24,048 nucleotides of DNA from CAZKUN01 sp964555935 (GCA_964555935.1 CAZKUN010000141.1:1-24048), one strand, 5' to 3'. Shown: positions 7,956 to 17,490, numbered from the stretch's first letter. The notes: a model not told the origin generated them from the sequence alone. Numbers and translations: made by a program.

Positions 7956-9472
7956 ATGTATGTGCCAGACCTCACAGAGTTCAAACAGCGCGCCGAGAAC
8001 GGGAATCTGATTCCCGTCTACAAGGAAATCGTCGCCGATATCGAGACCCCCGTGTCGGCGTTCATGAAGTTGCAGGAGATGGGCAATGGCAACGCATTCC
8101 TGCTTGAGAGCGTTGCCGGGGGAGAGAACATCGCCCGGTACAGCTACATCGCCGTCAAGCCCGACCGGATGTTCACTAGTCGTGGCCGCGAGATCACCGT
8201 CAGCGAGAGCGGCGAAGAGCATGTGAGCACGCTTCCCGAGGGTGAGGATCCCCTCGACGAACTGAAGAGATTGCTGGACAAGTATGAGTTCGTCAAGATC
8301 CCGGGGTGGGAGCGATTCTGCGGCGGGGCCGTAGGCTACATCTCCTACGACATGGTCCGGTTCTTCGAGGACATACCCGACGCGAACCCGGATGACCTCG
8401 ACCTGCCGGAATGCGCGATGATGTTCGCGCACACGATCGTCATCTTCGACCACGTCATGCACCGCGTCCGCGTGCTCAGCAACGCGAGCGTGGGCGACGA
8501 CGTGGATGATGCTTACCGCACGGCCTGCGAGCGCATCGACGAGACGATTCTCGCGCTCCAGGGGCCGCTGCCGGAGGCAAAGCAGTTCAGCGTGGTCCCG
8601 GGCCAGCTCCCCAAGGTCGACGCGTCGAGTTACTCGTCCACGATGACGAAGGACCAGCACCGAGACGCTGTCCTCGCCGCGAAGGAGTACATCGCGGCGG
8701 GCGACATCATCCAGGCGGTCATCAGCCATCGGATGAGCACGCAAGTCACGGCCGACCCGTTCGACGTTTACCGCGCCCTGCGCGCGATCAACCCCTCGCC
8801 GTACATGTTCTACCTGAGTTTCGGCGACTTGAAGCTCATTGGCGCGTCGCCGGAGATTCTTGTCACCGAGGACAAGGGTGATGTCGTGACGCGCCCGATC
8901 GCCGGGACGCGTCCTCGAGGCAAGACGGGTGAGGAGGACCTCGCGCTGGAAGAGGAACTGCTCGCCAGCGAGAAGGAGCGCGCGGAGCACGTCATGCTCG
9001 TCGACCTGCACCGCAATGACATCGGTCGCGTCTGCGAGCCCGGATCGGTCAGGCTCGACGAGGGCGACCTCATGTTCATCGAGCGCTACAGCCACGTGAT
9101 GCACATCGTCAGCAACGTGCACGGGCGGCTGAGCGCGGACAAGGACCAGTTCGACCTGCTGCGCGCAACGTTCCCCGCCGGCACGCTGTCGGGGGCGCCG
9201 AAGATCCGCGCGATGGAGATCATCGACGAGTTCGAGCCGGTCCGTCGCGGACCGTATGGCGGCGCGATCGGGTACTTCGGCTTCGGTGGATCGATGGACA
9301 CGTGCATCACGCTCCGGACCATCGTCATGAAGGGCGATATGGCGCACGTGCAAGCCGGTGGCGGGATCGTGGCCGACAGCGATCCGGATGAAGAGTACGA
9401 AGAGACGCTGCTGAAAGCCGGGGCGCTGCTGGATGCGATACAACTCGCGGAACAGGGANNNNNNNNNNCACG

Positions 9473-9476
<4 letters not shown>
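7956..9476 (+). CDS. trpE: Anthranilate synthase component I
   Basis: Makes anthranilate from chorismate, using ammonia supplied by TrpG; first step of tryptophan synthesis. About 500 residues are visible, which is normal for the family. The feedback site motif LLES is at 49-52 (AFLLESVAGGENIARYSYI), so inhibition by tryptophan is expected. The chorismate-binding domain shows PIAGTRPRG, LVDLHRNDIGRV, SHVMHIVSNV, FPAGTLSGAPK, PYGGAIGYFGF and QAGGGIVADSD in the usual order. The last codons fall in the run of ten N (9459-9468). As written the frame closes with TGA at 9474-9476, overlapping the trpG ATG. Because the gap length may be arbitrary, the last few residues and this overlap are unproven. 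The ATG at 7956 has AGGAG upstream. Confidence 0.97.
9459..9468. other. Assembly gap of ten N at the trpE-trpG junction
   Basis: Ten unknown bases cover the end of trpE and probably the ribosome binding site of trpG. TrpE is almost complete before it and TrpG complete after it, so the true gap is probably small. Confidence 0.95.
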
Positions 9477-10042
<566 letters not shown>

Positions 10043-10056
10043 GGAGGCAGTGCCCA

Positions 10057-11070
10057 GTGATTGAGAAAGCGATCGACATGGTCGTGAACGGCGAGAGCCT
10101 CACCGCCGGCCAGGCCGAGATGACGATGGCGGAGATCATGGCAGGCGAGTGCACGCCGGCGCAGATCGGGGGCCTTCTCGTCGGTCTCAGGATGAAGGGC
10201 GAGACTCCCGTGGAGGTCGCTGGGTTCGCGCGTTCGATGCGCGATAGCTGCCTTACGGTCCGCACGACGCGCGAGGATGTCGTCGACACTTGCGGCACGG
10301 GCGGCGATTCGTGCGACACGTTCAACATCTCCACCTGCGCGGCGCTGGTTGCCGCGGGGGCGGGCGTGCCGATTGCCAAGCACGGGAATCGCTCCGTTTC
10401 GAGTCAGTGCGGCAGCGCCGACGTCCTGAAAGAACTCGGCCTGAATATGGACATGACGGCCGAGCAGGTCGGATGGAGCATCGACGACGTGGGGATTGGC
10501 TTCCTGTTCGCCCCGAATCTCCACCCGGCGATGGGATATGCCATCGGCCCGCGACGCGAGATGGCAATTCGCACGGTCTTCAATATCCTTGGTCCGTTGA
10601 CGAATCCGGCCGGCGCCAAGCGCCAGATCATCGGCGTCTTCTCGCGGGAGATGGTCCCGCTGGTTGCGGGGGCGCTGCGCGAGTTGGGCTGCGAGCGCGG
10701 TCTCGTTGTGCATGGCCTCGACGGCATGGACGAAATCTCGACAATGGGCCCGACGCTGGTGCAGGAGGTCAACTGCGGCGTCGATGGCGATGTCGAGTGG
10801 ACGCTCGATACGTTCGGCCTGGACCAGGCCACTCCCGAAGATCTCGCTGGTGGCGAACCGGCCGAGATGGCGGAGCAGCTTGTTAGCATTCTCGAAGGCG
10901 AGACCGGGCCGAAGCGAGACATCGTGGTCGTGAACGCGGCTGCCGCAATCTATGTCGGCGGCAAGGCGGACAGCGTGTCGGACGGTTTCGACCTGGCCGA
11001 GAAGAGCATCGACGATGGCGCCGCGCGACGCACGCTGCGCAAGATGATCAGCTTCTCCAACGGAGAGTAG
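10057..11070 (+). CDS. trpD: Anthranilate phosphoribosyltransferase
   Basis: Joins anthranilate to phosphoribosyl pyrophosphate to give phosphoribosylanthranilate. The product is 337 residues, normal length. The helical N-terminal domain (residues about 1-65) is followed by the PRPP loop DTCGTGGDSCDTFNIST (CGTGGD at 79-84) and the KHGNR motif at 108-112; IGPRREMAIRTVFNILGPLTNPA follows further on. The GTG at 10057 was chosen because AAGGAGG lies nine bases before it and the protein then begins at the family's usual point. An upstream extension of the frame to 9997 lies inside trpG and is not credible. The start is 14 bases after the trpG stop, in one operon. Confidence 0.97.
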   Translation: MIEKAIDMVVNGESLTAGQAEMTMAEIMAGECTPAQIGGLLVGLRMKGETPVEVAGFARSMRDSCLTVRTTREDVVDTCGTGGDSCDTFNISTCAALVAAGAGVPIAKHGNRSVSSQCGSADVLKELGLNMDMTAEQVGWSIDDVGIGFLFAPNLHPAMGYAIGPRREMAIRTVFNILGPLTNPAGAKRQIIGVFSREMVPLVAGALRELGCERGLVVHGLDGMDEISTMGPTLVQEVNCGVDGDVEWTLDTFGLDQATPEDLAGGEPAEMAEQLVSILEGETGPKRDIVVVNAAAAIYVGGKADSVSDGFDLAEKSIDDGAARRTLRKMISFSNGE

Positions 11071-11074
11071 CGCA

Positions 11075-11881
11075 GTGATTCTCGATGAGATCGTCGCGTA
11101 CAAAGAGGGCGTCGTCCGCGAGGCGAAGCGCCTGATGTCGCTGGATGAGATCAAGGCGCGGGTGGCCGATGTTCCCGAGCCGCGCAACTTTCGCGCCTCG
11201 CTCGAGGGGCCGGACGTGCGTGTCATTGCCGAGATCAAGCGCGCCTCACCCTCGAAGGGCCAAATTGCCGATGAGCTATTCGACCCGCGCATCATCGCTC
11301 AGGATTACGCGGGCAATGGCGCGGCGGCTCTCAGCGTGCTCACTGAAGACAGATACTTCGGCGGCGAGCTGTTCCACATTCGCCGCGCGCGCAAGTACAT
11401 GCCGCTGCCGATCATGCGCAAGGACTTCATGTTTGACCCGTACCAGATCTACGAGGCGCGCTTGCACAACGCCGACGCGATCCTGCTGATCGTCCGCATT
11501 CTCACCGATGACCAGATCGTGGACATGACGGGGATCGCGCATGAGTTGGGCATGGCGGCGCTGGTTGAGACCCACAACGAGGCCGAACTGCATCGCGCGG
11601 TGGATCTGAGGGCCGAGATCATCGGCATCAACAACCGCGACCTCGACACGATGACGCTTGACCTGGCGACGACCGAGGCGCTTGCGAAGCACGTGCCGCG
11701 GGATGCTATTCTGGTCAGCGAAAGCGGCATCTACACGCGCGAGGATGTCGAGCGTGTTGCTCGCGCGGGCGCTCAGGCCGTGTTGGTGGGCACTTCGCTC
11801 ATGCAGGCCGAGAACTTGGCGACCGTGATGGCGCCGCTGACATCCGTCTACCGACCCGGTTTCGCGCCGACTGACGAGTGA
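11075..11881 (+). CDS. trpC: Indole-3-glycerol phosphate synthase
   Basis: TIM-barrel enzyme that cyclises carboxyphenylamino-deoxyribulose phosphate to indole glycerol phosphate. The 268-residue length fits a TrpC that is not fused to TrpF. Visible motifs are VIAEIKRASPSKG (catalytic Glu and Lys, 50-62), IMRKDFMFDPYQIYEAR, LVETHNEAEL, IGINNRDLDTM, SESGIYTREDVERV and VLVGTSLM. The GTG start at 11075 is four bases after the trpD stop, with GGAGA about nine bases upstream. It is followed by 242 bases without a gene before trpB. Confidence 0.97.
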   Translation: MILDEIVAYKEGVVREAKRLMSLDEIKARVADVPEPRNFRASLEGPDVRVIAEIKRASPSKGQIADELFDPRIIAQDYAGNGAAALSVLTEDRYFGGELFHIRRARKYMPLPIMRKDFMFDPYQIYEARLHNADAILLIVRILTDDQIVDMTGIAHELGMAALVETHNEAELHRAVDLRAEIIGINNRDLDTMTLDLATTEALAKHVPRDAILVSESGIYTREDVERVARAGAQAVLVGTSLMQAENLATVMAPLTSVYRPGFAPTDE

Positions 11882-12123
11882 TCCGTTGCTCGCCGTGTGT
11901 GGGAGGGGTTGAGCCCCGTCGCCATTTGCCGACGGACGCAGGCAAGAATGCCTGCGCCACGGGTCGACGCCGTGAGTAGGAGGGGTTTCAACCCCGACGC
12001 CGTTGCCGTTGACTGGACCAGGGAAACTCGATGTCGGAGTTTCCACGGCATCCTTGCCGGCATGTCGTCTCCGTTCCGTACGTCGATCGTCTCGATCGAC
12101 GACGCTTTAAAGGGGAACTAACC
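11882..12123 (+). other. Gap between trpC and trpB filled with palindromic repeats
   Basis: This gap interrupts an otherwise tight operon. It contains GGGGTTGAGCCCC and GGGGTTTCAACCCC hairpins, each in a similar surrounding (GGAGGGGTT...CCCCG.CGCC), a CGCAGGC / GCCTGCG stem around 11937-11957, a GGAAACTC / GAGTTTCC stem at about 12022-12043, and a CGGCATCCTTGCCGGCATG unit at 12046-12064. The last 20 bases carry the GGGG-type ribosome binding site of trpB. No coding frame here is convincing. Confidence 0.6.
12031..12067 (+). repeat. Dispersed GGCATCCTTGCCGGCA hairpin, copy in trpC-trpB gap
   Basis: The string CGGAGTTTCC-(A)-CGGCATCCTTGCCGGCATG is nearly identical to 22340-22371, and a flanking GTTGACTGGACC at 12008-12019 is also repeated at 22301-22312. 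The core is a short inverted repeat with a CCTT loop. It reads as a REP-like intergenic element. Confidence 0.6.
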
Positions 12124-13311
12124 ATGGCCACATCCGAGAAGAAAGGCTACTTCGGCCGCTACGGTGGTCAATACGTGCCCGAGATGCTCGCGCCCGTGCT
12201 CGACGAGCTTGATGCGGCCTACGAGCAGTACCGGCACGACCCGGAATTCCGCGAGGAACTTGAGCACTACTACCGCGAGTACGTCGGCCGTCCGACGGGC
12301 CTGACGTACTGCCCGCGCCTCAGCGAAGAGTGTGGAGCGAAGATCTATCTGAAGCGCGAGGATCTCTGTCACACCGGCTCGCACAAGCTGAACAACTGCA
12401 TGGGCCAGGCACTGCTCGCCAAGCGGATGGGCAAGCCACGGATCATTGCCGAGACGGGCGCCGGTCAGCATGGCGTCGCGACAGCAACCGTCGCCGCCCT
12501 GTTTGACATGGAGTGCATCGTCTACATGGGCGAGATCGACACGGTGCGTCAGGCGCTGAACGTGTTCCGCATGAAGCTCCTGGGCACTCGCGTCGAGCCC
12601 GTCTACAGCGGCACGAAGACGCTCAAGGACGCAATCAACGAGGCGATCCGCGACTGGATTGCCAACGTCGATGACACGTACTACATCTTCGGCAGCGTGG
12701 CGGGTCCGCACCCATACCCGACGCTCGTCGGCGACTTCCAGAGCGTGATCGGGCGCGAGGCCCGGGAGCAGTGTCTCGAGAAGGAGGGCCGATTGCCGAC
12801 GAAGGTCGTGGCGTGTGTCGGCGGCGGCTCGAACGCGATGGGGATCTTCCGGGGCTTCATGGATGACTCCGAGGTCGAACTGATCGGCGTTGAGGGTGGT
12901 GGCCGGGGGATCGAAGGCGATGACCACGCGGCGTCGATCTCGGCCGGGACGTATGGCGTTTTGCACGGCGCCGCGAGCTACACGCTTCAAGACGATGACG
13001 GTCAGATCAAGGGCACTCACTCCGTCTCAGCCGGGCTCGATTACCCCGGCGTCGGACCTGAGCACTCGAACCTCAGCGACCTGGGGCGGGCCAGTTACAC
13101 GTACGCCACCGACGACGAGGCGCTCCATGCCTTCACGGCGCTGAGCGAGCTTGAGGGAATCATCCCCGCGCTCGAAAGCGCGCACGCCGTGTCGTGGGCC
13201 TTCACGCACAAGGACGAACTCAAAGCAGACGACATCGTTATCATCAATCTCTCCGGCCGCGGCGACAAAGACGCGGAGGAAGCGCGTCGCGTGCTCGGGG
13301 AAGAATCGTGA
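12124..13311 (+). CDS. trpB: Tryptophan synthase beta chain
   Basis: PLP enzyme that condenses indole with serine to tryptophan; partner of TrpA in the alpha2-beta2 complex. The product is 395 residues. The start is the ATG at 12124 (MATSEKKGYFGRYGGQYVPE), behind AAAGGGG; the longer frame from 12031 runs through repeat sequence and is rejected. The PLP lysine is Lys88 in HTGSHKLNNC, matching the usual position. ETGAGQHG (substrate loop), GGGSNAMGIF (phosphate loop), EGGGRGIEGDDHAASI and GLDYPGVGPEHS are all present. This is the TrpB1 type that works with TrpA. It follows a 242-base gap, so it may have its own expression control. Confidence 0.97.
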   Translation: MATSEKKGYFGRYGGQYVPEMLAPVLDELDAAYEQYRHDPEFREELEHYYREYVGRPTGLTYCPRLSEECGAKIYLKREDLCHTGSHKLNNCMGQALLAKRMGKPRIIAETGAGQHGVATATVAALFDMECIVYMGEIDTVRQALNVFRMKLLGTRVEPVYSGTKTLKDAINEAIRDWIANVDDTYYIFGSVAGPHPYPTLVGDFQSVIGREAREQCLEKEGRLPTKVVACVGGGSNAMGIFRGFMDDSEVELIGVEGGGRGIEGDDHAASISAGTYGVLHGAASYTLQDDDGQIKGTHSVSAGLDYPGVGPEHSNLSDLGRASYTYATDDEALHAFTALSELEGIIPALESAHAVSWAFTHKDELKADDIVIINLSGRGDKDAEEARRVLGEES

Positions 13312-13334
13312 TCCACACGCCTGGAGGCAGCCCC

Positions 13335-14132
13335 GTGAACCGCATCGAGAAATCGTTCGCAGACGCCAGGGCCGAGGATCGCGGCCATCTGATTGTCTAC
13401 ATCACTGCCGGGCACCCGTGTCTGAAGGGCACGGAGATGCTCGTGCCGGCGCTAGCCGAGGCCGGCGTCGACATGATCGAGCTTGGCATTCCGTTCTCGG
13501 ACCCTCTGGCCGATGGCCCGATCATCCAGTCAGCCGGCCAGCAGGCCTTGGCGCGAGGCTGCACGGTGGCGGGGGTCATGGAATCGGTCACCCGCATCCG
13601 AGAGCAGACGGACATCCCGATTGCCTTCATGACGTGCTGGAATCCGATCCTGCAGAATGACCCGGCGACCTTTGCCAAGACGGCGAAGGCGGCCGGGGTC
13701 GACGGCATGCTCGTCACTGATCTTCCGCCGGAGGAGGCGGGCGATTGGCTGAGCATTGTTGACGCCAATGACATGCAGTCGATCTTCCTTGTCGCGCCGG
13801 CGAGCACTCCTGAGCGGATCGAGAAGGCAGCAGAGCTGTCGACGGGGTTCGTGTATTGCGTCGCGCGCGCCGGCGTGACCGGCGTCCGCGATGAGGTCTC
13901 TCCGGAGTTGAAGGGTCTGGTGTCGCGCATCCGCGAGAAGACCGACAAGCCGATCTCGGTGGGTTTTGGCGTGTCGAAGGCCGACCACGTCCGTGAGGTC
14001 TGCAAGCTGGCGGACGGGGCCATTGTCGGGAGCGCGATGGTGAAGCTCATCGACGACGGCGATAGTCCTGAATCCATCGTAGAGCAGGCGGCTGCCTTCG
14101 CGGCTGATTTGGCGACCGGCAAGGAGAGATAG
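13335..14132 (+). CDS. trpA: Tryptophan synthase alpha chain
   Basis: TIM-barrel subunit that splits indole glycerol phosphate into indole and glyceraldehyde phosphate and channels indole to TrpB. The GTG at 13335 has GGAGG seven bases upstream. With this start the catalytic Glu49 (MIELGIPFSDPLADGP) and Asp60 take the same numbers as in the E. coli enzyme, which supports the choice; a GTG at 13309, overlapping the trpB stop, is the alternative. The product is 265 residues. Other motifs are VDGMLVTDLPPEEA, FVYCVARAGVTGVR, ISVGFGVSKADHVR and ADGAIVGSAMVK. The usual YYNP(I/V) strand reads TCWNPIL, a small departure. Confidence 0.97.
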   Translation: MNRIEKSFADARAEDRGHLIVYITAGHPCLKGTEMLVPALAEAGVDMIELGIPFSDPLADGPIIQSAGQQALARGCTVAGVMESVTRIREQTDIPIAFMTCWNPILQNDPATFAKTAKAAGVDGMLVTDLPPEEAGDWLSIVDANDMQSIFLVAPASTPERIEKAAELSTGFVYCVARAGVTGVRDEVSPELKGLVSRIREKTDKPISVGFGVSKADHVREVCKLADGAIVGSAMVKLIDDGDSPESIVEQAAAFAADLATGKER

Positions 14133-14134
14133 CG

Positions 14135-14821
14135 GTGGGCATCGCGCGGGCCGACCTTGTGCGGATGATCGATCACTCCGCGCTGAGAGCCGACACCGAC
14201 CTCGCGACAGTTGAGGCCGCGTGCCGGGTGGCGGTTGAGCATGGCGTCGCGTCCGTCTGCGTCATGCCCGCCTGGACGCAAGTCTGCGCGAAGCTGCTGG
14301 CTGAGTCGGACGTGCTGGTCGGTGGCACGGTCGGCTTCCCTCTCGGCAGCACGTTGATCGCGATCAAAGCCCTCGAGGCCAGGTTGAGCATTGAACTCGG
14401 GGCTCGCGAGATTGACTTCGTGATGAACGTCGGCGCGGCGAAGTCGGGCGACTGGGCAACCGTCGAGAGAGACGCGCGCGAGGTGGTGCTCTCCGTCAAC
14501 GCGATGGGAGAAGAGAAGCAGCGCGAGATCAAGTGTAAGATGATCCTCGAGTGCTGCTATCTGACCGATGACGAGAAACGCCGGGCGTGTGAGGTTGGCG
14601 TCAGCGTCGGCGTGGACTACGTGAAGACGTCAACAGGCTTTGGGACTGGCGGCGCAACGCCTGAGGATGTCTCGCTGCTCCGCGAGAACGTCGGCGCTGA
14701 GATTGGCGTTAAGGCTGCCGGCGGAATCCGCACGCTCGCTGACGCCGTGACGATGATTGACGCCGGCGCGACCCGCCTCGGCACCAGCGCAACCGTCACC
14801 ATACTTACCTCTACAGTGTAG
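14135..14821 (+). CDS. deoC: Deoxyribose-phosphate aldolase
   Basis: Class I aldolase that splits 2-deoxyribose 5-phosphate to acetaldehyde and glyceraldehyde 3-phosphate in deoxynucleoside salvage. The product is 228 residues. The Schiff-base lysine is Lys164 in DYVKTSTGFG; Asp94 (EIDFVMNVG) and Lys193 (GVKAAGGIRT) complete the site, and GGTVGFPLGS is typical. The GTG at 14135 starts two bases after the trpA stop, with AAGGAGAG upstream. So it is almost certainly translated from the trp message, although it has no known step in tryptophan synthesis. Both reactions share glyceraldehyde 3-phosphate, which may be coincidence. Confidence 0.96.
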   Translation: MGIARADLVRMIDHSALRADTDLATVEAACRVAVEHGVASVCVMPAWTQVCAKLLAESDVLVGGTVGFPLGSTLIAIKALEARLSIELGAREIDFVMNVGAAKSGDWATVERDAREVVLSVNAMGEEKQREIKCKMILECCYLTDDEKRRACEVGVSVGVDYVKTSTGFGTGGATPEDVSLLRENVGAEIGVKAAGGIRTLADAVTMIDAGATRLGTSATVTILTSTV

Positions 14822-14836
14822 CCGCCGGAGGCCCTC

Positions 14837-15583
14837 GTGCCCACTTACCCAGCCAGGGTCATCACGCTTCGCAACTACCGCATCCGCGATAGCGAAGCGA
14901 TCTGCCACTTCTACTCGGAAGAGCGCGGCAAGATCGAGGCGACCGCTCGCGGCATTGGCAAGCCGGGCAGCAAGCTCACCCCCGCCACCGAACTCTTCAC
15001 CCTCTCTCGCTGTCTCTTCGCGGACGGACGCAACCTCGACCACCTCACCCAGTGCGAGGTGGAGGAGGCATTCTACTCTCTGCGCCTGGACATGCGACGG
15101 ATGGGGTGCGCGGCGTTCATCGTTGAGTTGGTCGACAAGACTACCGAGATGGGCGAAGAGGGCCTGGCGATCTTTGAGCTGCTGGAGATGACGCTCCGAA
15201 TCCTATGCGATGCTGATGACCCGTACATCGTGACATGGGCGTTCCAGGCTCAGTACATGGCGCTCATCGGCCTCGGCGCGCAGGTGGACGCATGTGTCGC
15301 CTGCGGCGAGATGGATGCTCAGACGCTGGTTGCGTTCTCGCCGGGCTTGGGTGGGACGCTCTGTCGGGACTGCGCGGGGGAGGACGAGCACCGGGTCATC
15401 AGCCCGGCGACGCGCCAGAGCTTCAGCGCGCTGCGTCGACTGGGGCCTGAGGGCGCGAGCCGGTTGAAGCTCGACCCGCGTGTCTCCCGCGAGCTGGCGT
15501 GGCTGATCGGCGAGCACCGCGACTTCCACATCGACGCGAATATCCGCAGCGCGAAATTCCTCGCCCAGATGAGCGGGCGATAG
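14837..15583 (+). CDS. recO: DNA repair protein RecO
   Basis: Recombination mediator of the RecFOR pathway that helps load RecA on SSB-coated DNA. The 248-residue length is normal. The N-terminal OB fold (about 1-80) shows the usual RVITLRNYRIRDSEAICHFYSEERGKI pattern in two parts, followed by a helical region. A four-cysteine zinc site has Cys153, Cys156 (CVAC) and Cys176, Cys179 (CRDC); many RecO proteins have it. The GTG at 14837 has GGAGG about six bases upstream and lies 15 bases after deoC. Confidence 0.93.
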   Translation: MPTYPARVITLRNYRIRDSEAICHFYSEERGKIEATARGIGKPGSKLTPATELFTLSRCLFADGRNLDHLTQCEVEEAFYSLRLDMRRMGCAAFIVELVDKTTEMGEEGLAIFELLEMTLRILCDADDPYIVTWAFQAQYMALIGLGAQVDACVACGEMDAQTLVAFSPGLGGTLCRDCAGEDEHRVISPATRQSFSALRRLGPEGASRLKLDPRVSRELAWLIGEHRDFHIDANIRSAKFLAQMSGR

Positions 15584-15592
15584 GGGCAACCA

Positions 15593-17350
15593 ATGGACAA
15601 CTCCGATGTCGTTCGCATCATGGACGAGGTCGGCGACATTCTCGAGATCATCGGCGAGGACGCCTTCAAGTTCCGTAGCTACCGGCGGGCGGCCGAGAGC
15701 ATTCGCGGGCTTCCGGATGACTTGGCGACCATCCGCGAGGGCGACGGCCTGACCAGCATTCCCCGAGTGGGGAAGAGCCTCGCCGCGAAGATCGAGGAAC
15801 TGCTCGACGATGGGACGATGGAGTACCACGAGGAACTGAAGAGCCAAGTGCCCGATGGCTTGCTCGACATGCTGAAGATCCAGGGCATCGGACCGAAGAA
15901 GGTCTCGCTTTTCTGGAAGGAATCCGGCATCCGAAATGTCGACGAGCTGCAAGCCGCCGCGGAGGCGGAGGAACTGCGGAAGCTCGCGGGGATGGGGGCG
16001 AAATCTGAGGAGAAGATACTGCGCGGGATCGCGCTCTTTCGCGAGGGGGACGAGCGGGCGCGGCTGGGTGACGTGCTGCCCATCGCCGAGGCCATTGTCG
16101 AGGCGCTCGACGCGCTGCCCGAGACTCTGACGGTCACTTACGCTGGCAGCACGCGCCGGATGCGCGAGACGGTTGGCGATCTCGACATCCTCGCCACCAG
16201 CGAATCGCCTGAAGTTGTCATGGAGGCGTTCAAGGCTCTTCCTGAAATCCGAGAGATCATGCTCTCGGGGGAGACGAAGACGAGCGCGATTCTCGAGGTC
16301 GGCCGGCAAGTGGATTTGCGCGTCGTGCCGCCCGAGAGTTACGGCGCGGCGTTGCTGTATTTCACGGGGTCAAAGAACCATAACATCGCCCTTCGCGAGC
16401 GCGCGCGCAGGATGTCGCTGACGGTCAACGAGTATGCCGTCTCCAGGCTGACTGACGAAGGCGAGGCGGGGGAGAGCGTGGCGGGCGCGACCGAGGAAGA
16501 CTGCTACGCCGCGCTCGACGTGGCGTGGATCCCTCCGGAGATCCGAGAGGACCATGGCGAGGTCCAGGCGGCTGTCGCGGGTGAGCTGCCGGATCTCGTG
16601 GAGCCGGGCGACATCCGGTGTGACCTCCAGATGCACAGCGAGTGGAGCGATGGCACCCACACGGTCGCCCAGATGGCCGAGAGCTGCATGGCGCGAGGCT
16701 ACGACTACATGGCGATCTCGGATCATTCGCAGTCGCTGCAGGTCGCGCATGGCTTGGCGCCCGGCAAGCTCGCGGCCCAGCACGCCGAGGTGGGCGACCT
16801 CAACGCGACGCTGGACGATGCGGGCAAAGGGTTCCGCGTGCTCCACGCAAATGAGGTTGACATCAAGTCTGACGGATCGCTCGACTACGAGCCGGATGAG
16901 CTGGCGGCGCTCGATCTCGTATTGGGGTCAATTCACCAGGGATTCACTGACGACCGAGATCGCATGACCAGGCGCATCGTCACAGCGCTCGAGACGGGAA
17001 TGGTCGACATCCTCTGCCACCCGACGGGACGCCTGATCCTGAAGCGCGAGGGCTATCCGGTCGACATGGAGGCGATCGTTGAGGCCGCGGCTGAATTCGA
17101 CGTTGCGTTAGAGGTCAATGCCTTTCCCCAACGTCTAGACCTGTGTGACGTGCACGTTCGGCTGGCGATGGAGCGCGGTGTGAAGATCAGCATCAACACG
17201 GACGCGCATCGGCCGGAGCATCTCGCGAACATGCGCTACGGAGTCGCCACCGCTCGGCGCGGCTGGGCGACGAGGGCGGCCGTCATCAACACATGGCCGC
17301 GTGAGGACTTGCTGGCGTGGGTGAAGTCGAGGCGGGAGAGGTTCTGGTGA
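15593..17350 (+). CDS. polX: DNA polymerase X with PHP domain
   Basis: Family X DNA polymerase/3'-5' exonuclease used in base-excision and gap repair. The 585-residue length is standard. The N-terminal 8 kDa-like and helix-hairpin-helix region covers about 1-150 (IPRVGKSLAAKIEELL, IQGIGPKKVSLFW). The nucleotidyltransferase site is GSTRRMRETVGDLDIL with Asp196 and Asp198, plus Asp241 in GRQVDLRVV. The C-terminal PHP metal-dependent domain starts near 341: CDLQMHSEWSDGTH (His348, Asp353), AISDHSQS (Asp377, His378), NEVDI, LGSIHQGF, CHPTGR and NTDAHRPEHL. All metal ligands expected for an active PHP exonuclease appear present. It starts nine bases after recO, so the two repair genes share a transcript. 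Confidence 0.96.
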   Translation: MDNSDVVRIMDEVGDILEIIGEDAFKFRSYRRAAESIRGLPDDLATIREGDGLTSIPRVGKSLAAKIEELLDDGTMEYHEELKSQVPDGLLDMLKIQGIGPKKVSLFWKESGIRNVDELQAAAEAEELRKLAGMGAKSEEKILRGIALFREGDERARLGDVLPIAEAIVEALDALPETLTVTYAGSTRRMRETVGDLDILATSESPEVVMEAFKALPEIREIMLSGETKTSAILEVGRQVDLRVVPPESYGAALLYFTGSKNHNIALRERARRMSLTVNEYAVSRLTDEGEAGESVAGATEEDCYAALDVAWIPPEIREDHGEVQAAVAGELPDLVEPGDIRCDLQMHSEWSDGTHTVAQMAESCMARGYDYMAISDHSQSLQVAHGLAPGKLAAQHAEVGDLNATLDDAGKGFRVLHANEVDIKSDGSLDYEPDELAALDLVLGSIHQGFTDDRDRMTRRIVTALETGMVDILCHPTGRLILKREGYPVDMEAIVEAAAEFDVALEVNAFPQRLDLCDVHVRLAMERGVKISINTDAHRPEHLANMRYGVATARRGWATRAAVINTWPREDLLAWVKSRRERFW

Positions 17351-17367
17351 TGTGATCGGAGGCCACG

Positions 17368-17490
17368 ATGGACTACGGGTGGCGGGCGCTGATCATGGTG
17401 GGGACATCGGTCCTGGTCTACGGATCGTTCATCGTGATCGCGTTGCACTGCTTCTGCACGTTCCTTGGCACCCACGACCCTCTGTTCTGA
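17368..17490 (+). CDS. 40-residue single-span membrane peptide
   Basis: A short frame starting at ATG 17368, with a GGAGG ribosome binding site seven bases upstream (17358-17362), 17 bases after polX. The predicted product (MDYGWRALIMVG...) has one hydrophobic stretch from about residue 7 to 34 (ALIMVGTSVLVYGSFIVIAL, then CFCTFLG), a short charged head and the tail THDPLF. It looks like a small inner-membrane protein. Two cysteines in CFC could bind metal or be lipidated, but no lipobox is present. I know no family for it. The strong ribosome site and operon position argue for a real gene. Confidence 0.55.
   Translation: MDYGWRALIMVGTSVLVYGSFIVIALHCFCTFLGTHDPLF

Noticed and set aside
7950..9443. 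497-codon minus-strand frame opposite trpE
   Set aside because: Antisense shadow of an unmistakable trpE.
11882..12123. CRISPR array in the trpC-trpB gap
   Set aside because: The repeats are non-identical hairpins without regular spacers; no cas genes nearby.
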